Assembly (NCBI GenBank): GCA_036924085.1
Contig: JAVGWX010000013.1
Coordinates: forward strand, 48,261,965 to 48,325,964
Reading direction: 5' to 3'
Origin: Ariolimax columbianus
Lineage: Eukaryota > Mollusca > Gastropoda > Stylommatophora > Arionidae
Length of the DNA: 64,000 nt
Positions 1 to 10,745 of this stretch are shown here, piece after piece. The notes beneath the pieces are model-generated. The model ran no database searches. It had not been told where the DNA came from and saw nothing but the letters and a program-made list of their open reading frames with translations. The stretch's first letter is position 1. The number at the start of each line of letters is the position of its first letter. Position numbers and translations under genes: made by a program.

Positions 1-225
1 ACATTTCTCGTATACATTTCATTTTCGTTGTTACGAAGTGTCGTTTGATGTTAGTGTCCAGAGACGAACAAGACGTTTAAAAAATGTTGTATTGATTAAT
101 CAAATTTCATATTTTGAATTCTTAAAACGTATTCTCAGCTTTAAAACGTAATGCCCGGAAAACAAAAATAAGCAACCTTCACAATCCACTGGCAACCGAA
201 AGGTTGCAAAACAGATTTCCTTAAC

Positions 226-990
226 CAGGGGTTCTCAACCTTTTAGGATTGCGAGCACCGTTAACGATTAATAATAAGTGAGCGAGTACAGTGCAATCTA
301 ATAGGTTTCCTTTTTTAAAAACAATACATTTTTAAACCACTCACAGGGTTAATAATATCCTGGAGCTTGAAAGTCACTCAGAAGTTCAGTGATGTCTAAT
401 GAGATGTCGCTTGTAGCTACACGTAAACAGTCTTGCAGGTGGGGGATCAGTTAATCGATATCGTGCTTTGTTCTTGAGGTATTTCATAAGTGAGCAAACT
501 TTTCCGCACAGGTAGGTCGTCCTGAACATAGCCAGACATTTGAGAGAAACACTCAGCAGTATTTGGAAACTTTTTGTATCTTCTACTCCCAAAAAATGTT
601 GTGAATTTCTCCTCTTCAAGCAAATATTTAAGCGTTAAGGAGGATTGGACATCTACCAATTCAAGTACCCTTGATGCAGCACAACAGTGACACTGACCAG
701 CATCGGAGAAACCTACTGATCAAGTCAGCAGTGTGAAATATATTAGAATATAGAGCGATAAATACGTTTACTGGCAGCAAACGTGCAATGTAATAACTTT
801 TAGGTCGCCTAAATAAAATGGATAGATAGCAACATCATTACTATGGGTTTGACAACAACAAAGTTTCAATTGAAAAACGGGTCTCACGAGGGTTGGTGCC
901 CGCGAGCCCTTTTTTGCTTGCATGAAGCGAGTACCAAATGTTATTAAAAGAGCACCAACGTGGTCGCGACCACCAGGTTGAGAATGCCTG
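226..990 (-). mobile_element. hAT DNA transposon, 765 bp, defective
   Basis: The ends are imperfect terminal inverted repeats. The left end 226-240 reads CAGGGGTTCTCAACC and the right end 976-990, reverse-complemented, reads CAGGCATTCTCAACC (13 of 15 match). The flanks are an 8-bp target duplication, TCCTTAAC at 218-225 and TCCTAAAC at 991-998 (7 of 8). An 8-bp duplication and this TIR are typical of hAT elements. A transposase remnant lies inside on the minus strand. The element is too short for a full hAT transposase of about 600 residues, so it is a deletion derivative. Confidence 0.85.
386..659 (-). pseudogene. hAT transposase C-terminal (hATC dimerisation) remnant
   Basis: Two overlapping minus-strand frames each carry part of a hAT C-terminus. 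One covers a helix ending near NTAECFSQMSG. The other reads TYLCGKVCSLMKYLKNKARY then RLTD, like the conserved hAT block with S/C-E-x-x-FS-x-M and a basic stretch before RLTD. The switch between frames near 500-540 implies a frameshift. Only the last 80-90 residues of the transposase survive, and the catalytic core is absent. The closest relatives are probably Charlie-like or GTF2IRD2-like hATs, judged from the motif only. Confidence 0.7.
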
Positions 991-1523
991 TCCTAAACCA
1001 TTGAAGACTTGACCAGAAAACAGATTAGAGCTGCTTTCTGTCAGTTAAAGGGGAGTAATCCTTAGTTTATTAACAGCAAGTCTGTCGTTTCATGACTTCT
1101 CTCCCTTGTTTAGTCTTCTCCAAAGTGTAATCCAGAGATTTGTTATTCAGGTGAAGTCAAGTTTGCTAATCCTCTTACGTCTCTCTGTGTTTTATGGCAT
1201 TGCAACTTAGATTGACTGTACTGGATCTCTGATATTGTCAGTCTCATATGGTTTAATGATGTCTCGGCATATGTCTGTTGTGCCCCGTGTCAACCACACT
1301 GTTGCAGCTGTTGCTAGGAATATATTTCCATTTGCCGTTTAATTTCCCCCAACATCGTTGACGCTTTAGTGGATTTGACTTCCTCGTTAACAGTTCTTCT
1401 TAAGACACATTCTGGCCCTCAAATTCTTCTAATATCACAAGGTTTCCATGAAAGTAATGATGATATATCTCATTGCTCTTTTCCACATTTCTTCTACTTA
1501 TTTATATATCTACTTATGTCGTT
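991..1523. other. Unassigned spacer between hAT and the 45-bp repeat
   Basis: No feature recognised. There is no coding frame of note and no repeat structure. Confidence 0.5.
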
Positions 1524-1793
1524 AGCCGTCGTTGGGAGGTGTAGATATCATTCGTTCACTAGATGTGTAGCCGTTGTTGGAAGGTGCAGATATCATTCGC
1601 TCACTAGATGTGTAGCCGTTGTTGGGAGGTGTAGATATCATTCGCTCACTAGATGTGTAGCCGTTGTTGAGAGGTGTAGATATCATTCGCTCACTAGATG
1701 TGTAGCCGTTGTTGGGAGGTGTAGATATCATTCGCTCACTAGATGTGTAGCCGTTGTTGGGAGGTGTAGATATCATTCGCTCACTAGATGTGT
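1524..1793. repeat. 45-bp minisatellite, 6 copies
   Basis: Six near-identical 45-bp units fill exactly 270 bp. The period is divisible by three, so both strands stay open (minus strand MISTPPNNGYTSSER per unit). It lies immediately downstream, on the minus strand, of an RT C-terminus, so the unit may come from that element's 3' end. That origin is inference. Confidence 0.95.
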
Positions 1794-1799
1794 CCCCAA

Positions 1800-3513
1800 T
1801 GCTGTTGTAGTTAAGTAGTTCTTCAGTATCTTACTGAAACCGTCTATCCATCTTTTACTTGGTCTCTCTGTTGCTCTGTAACCTTCTTGTCCCGTGTCCG
1901 AACCATATTATTGTCTACCTTTCCATGTAACCCATACACGATGTTACGCTCACCTTGCCAGATTTCTTTGTATTGCTCTATACCCATCAATATGACCGCG
2001 ACCGCTTTTCTCAAACACCTCATTTCGCAAACCATCATTTTTGTTTTTGTGTCTTAGTGAGATTCCATATATGACACTGGTAGCAGAGAGTTGATATAAA
2101 AATACTTTTTATGACACTGGTAGCAGAGAGTTGATATAAAAATACTTTTTATGACACTGGTAACAGAGAGTTGATATAAAAATACTTTTTATGACATTGG
2201 TAGCAGAGAGTTGATATAAAAATACTTTTTATGACACTGGTAGCAGAGAGTTGATATAAAAATACTTTTTATGACACTGGTAGCAGAGAGTTGATATAAA
2301 AATACTTTTTATGACATTGGTAGCAGAGAGTTGATATAAAAATACTTTTTATGACACTGGTAGCAGAGAGTTGATATAAAAATACTTTTTATGACATTGG
2401 TAGCAGAGAGTTGATATAAAAATACTTTTTATGACACTGGTAGCAGAGAGTTGATATAAAAATACTTTTTATGACACTGGTAGCAGAGAGTTGATATAAA
2501 AATACTTTTTATGACATTGGTAGCAGAGAGTTGATATAAAAATACTTTTTATGACACTGGTAGCAGAGAGTTGATATAAAAATACTTTTTATGACACTGG
2601 TAGCAGAGAGTTGATATAAAAATACTTTTTATGACACTGGTAGCAGAGAGTTGATATAAAAATACTTTTTATGACATTGGTAGCAGAGAGTTGATATAAA
2701 AATACTTTTTATGACACTGGTAGCAGAGAGTTGATATAAAAATACTTTTTATGACACTGGTAGCAGAGAGTTGATATAAAAATACTTTTTATGACACTGG
2801 TAGCAGAGAGTTGATATAAAAATACTTTTTATGACATTGGTAGCAGAGAGTTGATATAAAAATACTTTTTATGACACTGGTAGCAGAGAGTTGATATAAA
2901 AATACTTTTTATGACACTGGTAGCAGAGAGTTGATATAAAAATACTTTTTATGACATTGGTAGCAGAGAGTTGATATAAAAATACTTTTTATGACATTGG
3001 TAGCAGAGAGTTGATATAAAAATACTTTTTATGACATTGGTAGCAGAGAGTTGATATAAAAATACTTTTTATGACATTGGTAGCAGAGAGTTGATATAAA
3101 AATACTTTTTATGACATTGGTAGCAGAGAGTTGATATAAAAATACTTTTTATGACACTGGTAGCAGAGAGTTGATATAAAAATACTTTTTATGACACTGG
3201 TAGCAGAGAGTTGATATAAAAATACTTTTTATGACATTGGTAGCAGAGAGTTGATATAAAAATACTTTTTATGACACTGGTAGCAGAGAGTTGATATAAA
3301 AATACTTTCTATCAGCCATCTCTTTGTCACCATCACCATTGGTATGATTGTGTGTCTTAATAATGGCGAGAGCTGATAGGAAATCGCATTTGCGTTCTGT
3401 GTTCTTGATTCCACCTCTCTATGCACTTTGTCCTCTTCTATGAACACCCTACCCATATATTTTAATTCGCTTACCCGTTTTTGCTTGTCACCTGAATATT
3501 TAGTGGATTCCAT
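1800..3513 (-). mobile_element. LINE reverse transcriptase C-terminus split by a 40-bp array
   Basis: The minus strand from 3513 encodes an RT thumb/C-terminal region: SELKYMGRVFIEEDKVHREV, then NANAISYQLSPLLRH, then FISTLCYQCH. The reading is interrupted by the array at 2071-3310. It resumes at about 2040 with VCEMRCLRKAVAV and a basic tail to 1844. In two other copies of this family (4330-4710 and 61531-61960) the STLCYQCQT block is followed directly by the C-x-MRCLR/V block, so the array is an insertion or expansion inside the coding sequence. The catalytic palm is missing (5' truncation). The family resembles RTE/L2-type LINEs of invertebrates. Confidence 0.8.
2071..3310. repeat. 40-bp tandem array, 31 copies
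   Basis: Exactly 1240 bp, or 31 units of 40 bp. Units differ mainly at one site (ACACTGG or ACATTGG), with one TAACAGAG variant near 2161. The reverse complement of the unit carries the codons for FISTLCYQCH, the RT motif at which the array sits. It is therefore an amplified piece of the host LINE. The period is not divisible by three, so the array destroys the reading frame. Confidence 0.97.
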
Positions 3514-3524
3514 ATTCTGATGAT

Positions 3525-3534
3525 TTGCAGACTA

Positions 3535-3578
<44 letters not shown>

Positions 3579-3615
3579 GTCTCTCTTTCCATCCACCCAT
3601 CCATCCCTCCATCTT

Positions 3616-3684
<69 letters not shown>

Positions 3685-3760
3685 ATATCTATCTATCTAT
3701 CTATCTATCTATATATCTATATATCTATATCTCTGTCTGTCTATCTATATGTCTGTCTGT
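3525..3760. repeat. (CT)n and (CTAT)n microsatellite
   Basis: CT dinucleotides from about 3535, then CCAT and a long CTAT/CTATAT run to about 3740, ending in CTGT repeats. It sits among RT fragments. The Ser/Leu/Tyr-rich ORFs over it are not genes. Confidence 0.95.
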
Positions 3761-3778
3761 CTGTCTATCTCTGTTGTT

Positions 3779-3862
3779 GGTTGTCGCCCATGCCATTCTC
3801 TCAGGCTGTCCAGTATCTTCTCTCTCGGCCTTCCTCTATCTCTCTTTCCTGCTATCTTCCCA
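3779..3862 (-). mobile_element. Short LINE RT C-terminal fragment
   Basis: This piece matches, with few changes, the 3' coding end at 12085-12195, including the antisense GGCCTTCC block (GRPRKK side) and the TTGTCACGATGT block. It is a small copy of the same LINE family, followed by TAATCAATCAATCAATCAAT, probably a simple-repeat tail. Confidence 0.7.
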
Positions 3863-3929
3863 GTTGTCACGATGTGCTCTAATGGTAATCAATCAATCAA
3901 TCAATCAAAGTCAATTGTTTCTCTCAGTG

Positions 3930-4265
3930 TAAAGCCCCCTTGACAACATCCCGACAGCATGCACGGTCCTGGGCTATTATGTCTGTCTCTCTCCATGTTT
4001 TAATCGTTTAATCTTAGTTCCTTCTCGCATTGTCTTCTCCATGTGTGTTTTGATATATATATATATCTCTTTCTTCTCTTGAGGATTCCTTGTAAGAGCC
4101 TGTGTGGCAATGTTGGATGGTGCCTTCCGCAGTGTATGTAAAATCCAGCCCCATTTTCTTTGCTTCTTAATGTTTATATTAAATCCATAATCCGTAATTC
4201 TATTCCTGACTGTCTCTACTAGTTACTGCAACTGACTTTTAGCCAACAATACTGTCATCAGCATA
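3930..4265 (-). mobile_element. LINE RT fragment with YADD, internally deleted
   Basis: The antisense strand carries YADD at 4254-4265, the RT catalytic box. It then reads LVETVRNRITDYG across a shifted frame, followed almost at once by WGWILHTLRKAPSNIATQAL. That is the C-terminal W-G-W-I-x-HTLRK block of invertebrate LINEs. It ends with KTWRETDIIAQDRACCR, matching the usual TWRELERxAQDRxxWR tail. The thumb region between the palm and the WGWI block is deleted. Several stops and frameshifts are present. Confidence 0.7.
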
Positions 4266-4329
4266 TTTATTCCTTCTTCTTCTTCGTCTTCTTTTTCTTT
4301 TGTCGCATCACTTTCTACCGGGTTGTAGC

Positions 4330-4710
4330 TCAGTGTCGTGCTATGTATTTGTCTCTCGTGGCTCAATGACACTATCCTCACTTTACGGCTTGTCTTGTTT
4401 ATGATGTATATCCACCTTTTCCTCTGTCAACCTCTTTCCCTTCTACCTGATGTTCTACTGTCGTCTGGCTGCATTCTCACAAATCAGGCCAAACCAATTC
4501 ATTCTCTGGTTGCTCGATGTAATTTAGGCAGGGAATTGTTCCAACCTTCTCCCGAAAATTCATATTTGTGATTCTGTGGCTTCTGGTGTTGTTAATGACC
4601 GTTCGTAGACAACGCATTTTGCAGCTTGCTAACTGTCGTTCCTGGGCCCTAATCAAAGCTCATGTCTGGCATTGGTAGCACAGGGTAGAGATGAAGATAC
4701 TATTTATCAT
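4330..4710 (-). mobile_element. LINE RT C-terminus, same family as 1800-3513
   Basis: The antisense strand reads NSIFISTLCYQCQT, then CKMRCLRTVINNTRSHRI, then EKVGTIPCLNYIEQ, followed by a W-x-HxxRM-like block. The DNA encoding SIFISTLCYQCQ aligns directly with the 40-bp array monomer at 2071-3310, which identifies the source of that array. Stops and frameshifts are present. Confidence 0.75.
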
Positions 4711-6040
4711 CTGCTTTTTTGCTTTCAAGAAAATCTTCGGGTGTCTTAGTAGTGGAGACAGTATATCTCATACTTTTTAATACAGAATGAATGAACAGTA
4801 CACAAATAATTAGGTTAACATTTTTTACATTCAACAAGGCATAACATCTTGCTGAAAATAACGGCAGCAAAAGTGGTGTCAAATGTTGAAGGATAACACC
4901 AGGATACCTTGATCTCGATGACCCGTTCATTAGTGAAGCTGTGGGTCCCAACCTCGTCTCCAGCGGACCCTGTTTTTAGCCATGGAAGTACAGAGCATGG
5001 TAAGCCCTCCTCCAGAGGCGTCTCTGATGCTGGTGTGTGCAGAAGGGCATTGGAGGTCTTCTACGGGGTCTGTTTTTACCTTAGGGGTACTAATCTGCTG
5101 TCGCCATGCTCCATCGACTATTGGTTTGTTTCAACATGTGAAGTGCTCATCTGTGATTTGGCTTGTCTCCATAGATTAGCGCATCATTCACCAAGGACGA
5201 TCGTTTGAGTCAGAATTGTGGAGATTTGTTATATTTTGGATCCGGTGAGTGATTCGACCAAGCGTCCTCCTACAGAGACCTGGGTTACTCAATTTGTCCT
5301 CTAGTTATGTAGTTAATGTCCACATCTCAGCACATCACAGGGAGTACAGGGGAACTGAAGAGGGAGACTCGTAGCTCCTGTCATCGCAACCATTTAGGAC
5401 CGTGTTATTAGACGAGAAGGCTGCCTGTCCCTCGGGGCGTCTTGTCAATTCAGGTTTCAGGTTATTCTTCACATTCAGGAGGTGGCTATGACAGGTGTAC
5501 ACGTTGACATCCTGTAATCGCACCCCACCAGGGAAGACTGGATCATAACTGGCGTGACGATTACATAACACTTTGATCGTCAAGACATTAATCTCAAATG
5601 CCGCTTTCCTGCCCTCACCACCGAGTAGATGTTCAAAATATATACAAAGGAAACCCTTTCAAATTGAACCAACAAAACAAGCGGTAGAGGACGTTCCAAA
5701 TTCATTGCAACGAACCTTCGGACGGACGAGGCCAACTAATCTGCAGCCTGTGTTTTTATTTGCAGTAGAAATCAATTCTCTAGCCATTGCCGCTATCCAC
5801 CCTCTCCTTGGTGCAAACATAACACAGAGGAGAGTGTACTTTGAAACCACGGAATTAAAGAGGAGGTTTGGGTTAGCCACTTTATTTATCAGATTTGTTA
5901 GTTTTCGACTGCGCTGTGTCCTTTTCAATCAAGCGGTTGTCTGGGGGAACACACGGAGAGGGGGACTGGGAGAGATAGGTCAGGATATATGGATTGTTAG
6001 TGAGCTGCTTACTGAGAGGCATGTAAATGGACACTAAGAG
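4711..6040. other. Unassigned sequence, weak ORF at 5573-6037
   Basis: No family recognised. A 154-codon + frame at 5573-6037 and an 89-codon minus frame at 5659-5928 overlap. Neither shows a domain, signal peptide or convincing exon boundaries. It could be chance or an old mobile-element relic. Confidence 0.4.
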
Positions 6041-6720
6041 GGAGGGAATGACAGAAAGAATTGAAAAAAGAAAGAATTGTCGAAATGCGAGTCAGCAAAA
6101 GAAAACTGAGAGGGACGGAGAGAGAGAGAGAAAGGGAGAGAGCAACTTGTCGAATGGCTAGTAAGCTACATAAGACTGAGAGGGACGGAGAGAGAGAGAG
6201 AAAGGGAGAGAGCAACTTGTCGAATGGCTAGTAAGCTACATAAGACTGAGAGGGACGGAGAGAGAGAGAGAAAGGGAGAGAGCAACTTATCGAATGGCTA
6301 GTAAGCTAAATAAGACTGAGATAGGGAGAAGGAGAGGAGTGAGAGAATTGACGAAAGGTGATGACACGAAGAAGAAAGAGGGAGAGATAAAGAGGAGAGC
6401 GAAAGATTATTGTCGAAAGGAGGGTGAACGAAGCAAGACCGGGAGTGAGAGAGATAGAGAAAGGAATGTCGAACGACGAGTACACGAAGGAAGATCGGAA
6501 CAGAGTAAGAGAAAGAAAGAGAGACAAACAAGAAATAATAACCAAGGAAGGCAGAGAGAATGGGGGAGAAGACAAAAATGTATTGAAGATAGAAAGATAA
6601 AATTGTCGGAAGACGAGTGAGGAGGGAGTGATAGAATTTCGAAAGACGGGTAAGGAGGGAGATACAGAATAGTTGAAAAACGAGTAAGCAAAACAAGACA
6701 CAGAGAGAGAGAGAGAGAGG

Positions 6721-6762
<42 letters not shown>

Positions 6763-6900
6763 GAGAGAGAAATATATGAATGTCGAAGGACCAGTATACG
6801 AAGAAAAACTGGAACAGAAAGAGAGAAAGAAAGACAAAGAGAAAGAGATACATTTCTCTAAAGTTCAGTAAACGAAGGAAGACTGGGAGAGAGAATGATT
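6041..6900. repeat. 70-bp GA-rich minisatellite and decayed copies
   Basis: Three near-identical 70-bp units lie around 6110-6310, each joining a GA-rich run to the segment GTCGAATGGCTAGTAAGC. More diverged copies of that segment (GTCGAAAGG, TTGTCGGAAGACGAG) recur to about 6900, separated by purine-rich DNA. A pure GA run lies at about 6703-6770. The long Ser/Leu/Phe-rich minus-strand frames here are artefacts. Confidence 0.9.
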
Positions 6901-7060
6901 GAGTGCAACAGACAGAGAGAGTGTGTGTGTGACACACATAGATATATAGTGTGTGACAAACATAGAGAGAAAGATAAAGAGAGATTATGACACACAGAGA
7001 GAGAAAGATAGCGGGTATGACACACACACACAGAGAAAGAGAGAGATAGTCCATGACAAG
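6901..7060. repeat. GA/GT/CA low-complexity tract
   Basis: Short GA, GT and ACAC runs alternate around TGTGTGACACACATAGATAT. Probably a decayed continuation of the upstream GA-rich repeat. Confidence 0.7.
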
Positions 7061-7264
7061 TTTTGAGATGATGTATTAGTCGAACTCCTGGAGAATACAA
7101 GTAGTTTGTTATACAGTGTAGTATGATCACTATGCGACGAGTTTGAGATGTTTAATTAACCACCCTGGTGTAGAAGAATTTCCAACTAATTGACACAGGC
7201 CAAGTCCCTGCGTAGTGAGGATAAGCTTATTGAAAGAGGGATCTTGAAACAATGTCATACGTGT

Positions 7265-7663
7265 GATACAGCAGCGGTGGTGGGAGAAGTAGCAGTGGCA
7301 GCATTACTAGTAATAATAGTGGTAGTAGTAGTAGTAGTAGTACTGGTAATAATAGTAGTAGTAGTAGTAGTAGTAGTAATAGAAGTAGTAGTAGTAGTAG
7401 AAGTAGCAGTGGGAGCATTAGTAGTAATAATAGTGGTAGTAGTAGTAGTACTGGTAATAATAGTAGTAGTAGTAGTAGTACTGGTAATAATAGTAGTAGT
7501 AGTAGTAGTACTGGTAATAATAGTAGTAGTAGTAGTAGTACTGGTAATAATAGTAGTAGTAGTAGTAGTAGTAGAAGTAGTAGTAGTAGTAGCAGTAGCA
7601 GTAAGAGCATTAGTAGTAATAATAGTGGTAGTAATAGTATCAGTAGTAGTACCAATATCAGTT

Positions 7664-7698
<35 letters not shown>

Positions 7699-8000
7699 GG
7701 AAGTAGTGGTGAAGATGGTAGTAGCAGTAGTTGTTGCAGTAGTAGTAGTTTTGGTAGTAATAGTAGTAGCTATTGTAATAGTAGCAGTAGTTGTAGTAGT
7801 AGTTCAAAAGTAGTAGTACTTACAATTGTAGTAGCAGTTGTAAAAGTCGTAGCAGTTGTAATAGTAATAGTAGCAGAAATAGTAGTAGTAATATAAATAG
7901 TAGTAATAGTAACACCAGTTGTAGTATGAGTACTAGTAATAATACTAGTAGTAATTGTTGTAGTATTAGTTGTAGTAGTTGTTGCTGTTTGCGAATGCCC
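7265..8000. repeat. (GTA)n trinucleotide region with internal higher-order units
   Basis: About 735 bp of GTA/GTG/GTT triplets. A segment containing GTACTGGTAATAATAGTAG recurs at least four times between 7440 and 7570. The poly-Val and poly-Leu ORFs on both strands come from the triplet composition. Confidence 0.95.
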
Positions 8001-8375
8001 ACAATGCGTAGGTTTACTCTTTTGTGCGTGCTGAAAAGGACGTTAAATGGAGGGTTGTAGTAGCTTTCCTCACATCCCGAGCGTACTGATGAAGGTGGAC
8101 CGGGGTCCTCCAGGCGGTTGTGCTAGTCTGCCATGGAAACAGCCCGTTTCCATGGAGGGCTGCGAGGAAGCCAAGGTGAGGGTCTTGGCCAGTATGTTTT
8201 TGCCTGATCCTAACATATCTTATCAGCATGTTGTGCCTGACCTGACTAACACATCTTAGCAGTAGGTTGTGCCTGACCCTGACTAACATATCTTATCAGC
8301 ATGTTGCGCCTGACCCTGACTAACATATCTTATCAGCATGTAGTGCCTGACCAGACATTAGTCTTCCTCCCCAGT
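8000..8375 (+). mobile_element. Dispersed element with internal minisatellite (VNTR element), copy 1
   Basis: It begins GCGAATGCCCACAATGCGTA. A block around CTTTCCTCACATCCCGAGCG and GATGAAGGTGGACCG follows, then GAGGGTCTTGGCCA. Next come about four monomers of a CCTGACCCTGACTAACAT minisatellite and a conserved end, ACCAGACATTAGTCTTC. The same order is found at 58264-58592 with one monomer. Partial copies are at 60728-60900 and 47625-47780. It is non-coding and resembles minisatellite-bearing non-autonomous elements of molluscs, but the class is not shown. Confidence 0.7.
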
Positions 8376-8394
8376 TGTAGTAGTAATAGCGGGG

Positions 8395-8535
8395 ACGGCG
8401 TGGGCTAGTGGTTTAGTGACACAGCTCACAACTCGAAGGTGCTGGGCTCGATCCCCATCACAGCACCGCCGATACCCCGGGGAAGCAGACCCTTAGAAAA
8501 TGCAGGAGGAAGCAGACCCTTACATAGCTGGTAGC
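8395..8535 (+). mobile_element. tRNA-derived SINE, family C
   Basis: The head reads GACGGCGTGGGCTAGTGGTT (A-box-like), then CTCACAACTCGAAGGTGCTG and GGCTCGATCCCCATC (B-box-like). A duplicated GGAAGCAGACCCTTA segment follows. A second copy in reverse is at 37425-37642. There is no acceptor stem, so it is a SINE and not a tRNA gene. Confidence 0.7.
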
Positions 8536-8955
8536 TGTAGTAGTAGTTGTAGCTCTAGTAGCTTCCTTCCTGCCGTCTATGTGACAATAATTATTCATCC
8601 TTATAATTGTACAGGAACTCTTTGAAGTAGCACCTTCATGAATTAGTCTCTCGCTGTAGTTACCTGTTTTTCTTTGTTTATGTATTCGTGTTGAAATCAT
8701 CTCCTCTTGGTGTTCTACCAAGCGACAATTTGAATATTACTAAGGATAGCAGCGATCGTTCTGAGATAATGCAATTTTTCTTAATAATATTGTAATATTT
8801 GTCCATTGCAAGCGAACATTGCAACATCATAAGACTTGTGCCGCAAGATATGATCTCAAATGACTGTAAAGAAGAATCCTGGCATGGTAGACTGTAGCAT
8901 CTGAGGCCCACACGCGAGAAGTCGGCTGTGTAGTCGCGGTGCGTTCTGATCTTTC
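8536..8955. other. Unassigned spacer
   Basis: Apart from a short GTA-rich patch near 8530-8560, nothing is recognised. Confidence 0.5.
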
Positions 8956-9250
8956 ATGATGCTTCCTTTCTATGCAGACAAGATGAAACATGGCTGGGGG
9001 AAAGGGGAAAGGAAGGGGGGCACTTACTGCAAAACGGACGATCGATGGAACACAGCGACAGCAATATGGTACAGAGACAACAATCGACCACTGGGACGAC
9101 CGCCAACACGTTGGTCCGACTCCCTTGCAACCAGCAACAACATTCACGACGCCACTGATGGGCGACTTATTCTCCACTGGTCCACCGTAGCCCACGACAG
9201 AGAACTTTGGAAGAGAACTTGGAACCCGCAACGGTGTAACCGCCGCTGAA
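8956..9250 (+). mobile_element. LINE RT C-terminal fragment
   Basis: The + frame ends with NRPLGRPPTRWSDSL, then VAHDRELWKRTWNPQR. This is the GRPPTRW and DRxxWK signature at the very C-terminus of many invertebrate LINE polyproteins. Everything upstream is lost. The 3' side leads into a CAA/CAT-rich repeat at 9300-9605, probably an expanded 3' tail. Confidence 0.7.
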
Positions 9251-9299
9251 GAACGGGTCGTCCAAAAATCCAATACTAATATTCTAGACATCGTTGGCA

Positions 9300-9605
9300 A
9301 AGTAAAACTACATCAACAATAACAACAGCAACAACTACATCAACAACAAGAAAAATAACAATCTCACCAGCAACAACAACATCAACAATACAGACAACAG
9401 CAACAACTACGTCAACAACTACGTCAACAACATCATCATTGACAGCATACACACGAACATCAACAGCATTAACAATACAAACAACAACAACGTCAACATC
9501 GACAGCATACACATCAGCAACAACAGCATTAACAATACAAACAACAACTACGTTAACAACAGCTGCATCGACACCATACACACCAACAACAACATCAATA
9601 AGAAC
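9300..9605. repeat. (CAA)n/(ATCAACA)n repeat
   Basis: About 305 bp of imperfect ACAACA and CATCAACA units. Segments around ACAGCATACACA and ACAGCATTAACAATACAAAC recur two or three times. It lies just 3' of the LINE end at 8956-9250. Confidence 0.9.
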
Positions 9606-10147
9606 TAATCATGTCGTCAACTACCACTAAACAATGGTGTGCATTAGGCTATAACATCCTCACCATGTAAATAAATCGCTACCTAAACAACAACTACTAC
9701 AGCACGCAAAGGACTTTGTCGATGTATTCCCACACCCAACCTTCCACTACGGGTTTGGCTCAACCTTTTTTGCAAAGAACCACTATAAAAGAGAACAGTT
9801 CTTTAACCCTCTTACCACATCGCATGTAATAGGTTTACTTGTTTTTAAAGGCTGCAACTTGATTAAGAGAGAATGAGAGAAATGTTCCGAAACTGGATTA
9901 TCGCACCTTGCAATCAACAGACACGCCTTGGTGCTGTTGGCTGTATCAGAGCGCGCGAATGTCTGTGTTAATCTATAAACAGTTTAATCAACTGAATAGA
10001 AACTTCATGTTGTAGCCACGCCGTTATTTGACAGTGTGTCCAGTGAAAGGAAGAACAGAGTAGGTGGTTCCTGAAATCGTGTCCTGATTCAGGTGAAGAC
10101 GTTTTGAAATTGAAGAAATGTTGTTAGGCATGTTTTATGGTAGCCCG
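9606..10147. other. Unassigned spacer
   Basis: No coding or repeat feature recognised. Confidence 0.5.
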
Positions 10148-10549
10148 TTCTTCTTCTTCTTCTTCTTCTTCTTCTTCTTCTTCTTCTTCTTCTTCTTCTT
10201 CGTTCTCAATCTCCCGCTACCAAACACTGAAAAGGCTTAAGTAGCAGAATGTAGTCAAGAGAACGGAATGCGTTGTGTCATACTTTACAGCTTGGCTGCG
10301 ATATTTGCACATTTCGGTCCAACACATCCGACTTCAGCAAGCATTTTTTGAGTACCGGGTTAGCATTCCCTCTTCGATCCCTTCTTTTTAGCCAGTCTGA
10401 CCTGCTGCAGCCTGTTATCCAGGATCACCGCGTGGAGGTGTAGAAGGGTCTTGGCAGCTGTGGTTCGCTGGCCCTGACGCTAGCAGTCAGCTATGGGTCG
10501 CTGACCACTGCAGCTCATGCGCTGTTCGGCATCTTGATCCCGGTAGCCC
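10148..10549 (-). mobile_element. SINE-A, full-length copy with (GAA)n tail
   Basis: Read on the minus strand, it starts CCGGGATCAAGATGCCGAAC and passes GGTCAGCGACCCATAGCTGA, CCTTCTACACCTCCACGCG and GAAGTCGGATGTGTTGGACC. It ends TGGTAGCGGGAGATTGAGAA followed by (GAA)n, seen as (TTC)n at 10148-10201. Copies lie at 14722, 20520, 42710, 56573, 57366, 57906 and 62835. I see no clear Pol III boxes, so 'SINE' is a working label for a short, dispersed, tailed non-coding repeat. Confidence 0.85.
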
Positions 10550-10659
10550 GTTCAGTTTGGATCTAAGTGTGCTTAGTGTAGAAATGGGGAAAAAAGCAAA
10601 TGAAAAAAATATATAAGTTGATAAGGTTGAGTTTAATCAAAATTTGTTAATGGGTATGG

Positions 10660-10745
10660 TCAGATATCGCACCTAGACGTGAACACAAACAAAACCTACG
10701 TTACGACCAATAGGCCTTCATCGGGGACAACAGATAACAACAATA
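10660..10745 (-). other. Penelope-like terminal motif, possible decayed hammerhead ribozyme
   Basis: The reverse complement reads CCCCGATGAAGGCCTATTGG then TCGTAACGTAGG. A CxGATGA core, a GGCC/GGTC stem and a G(A/T)AAC core resemble the minimal hammerhead ribozyme known from Penelope-like retroelement terminal repeats. Related stretches lie at 36815-36885 and 48430-48500. Here the core has two changes from CTGATGA...GAAAC, so it is probably inactive. Confidence 0.4.

Noticed and set aside
1522..1793. Regularly spaced repeats considered as a CRISPR array
   Set aside because: Direct head-to-tail 45-bp units with no unique spacers, in a eukaryotic repeat context. The same holds for the other arrays.
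5573..6037. 154-codon + ORF as a host exon
   Set aside because: No domain, no convincing acceptor and donor pair, and an overlapping antisense frame of similar quality.
6298..7054. Ser/Leu-rich minus-strand ORFs resembling membrane proteins
   Set aside because: They read through GA-rich low-complexity DNA. Three overlapping frames are all open.
7190..7813. Poly-valine ORF, 207 codons
   Set aside because: Composition of the GTA triplet repeat. The reverse strand gives poly-leucine equally well.
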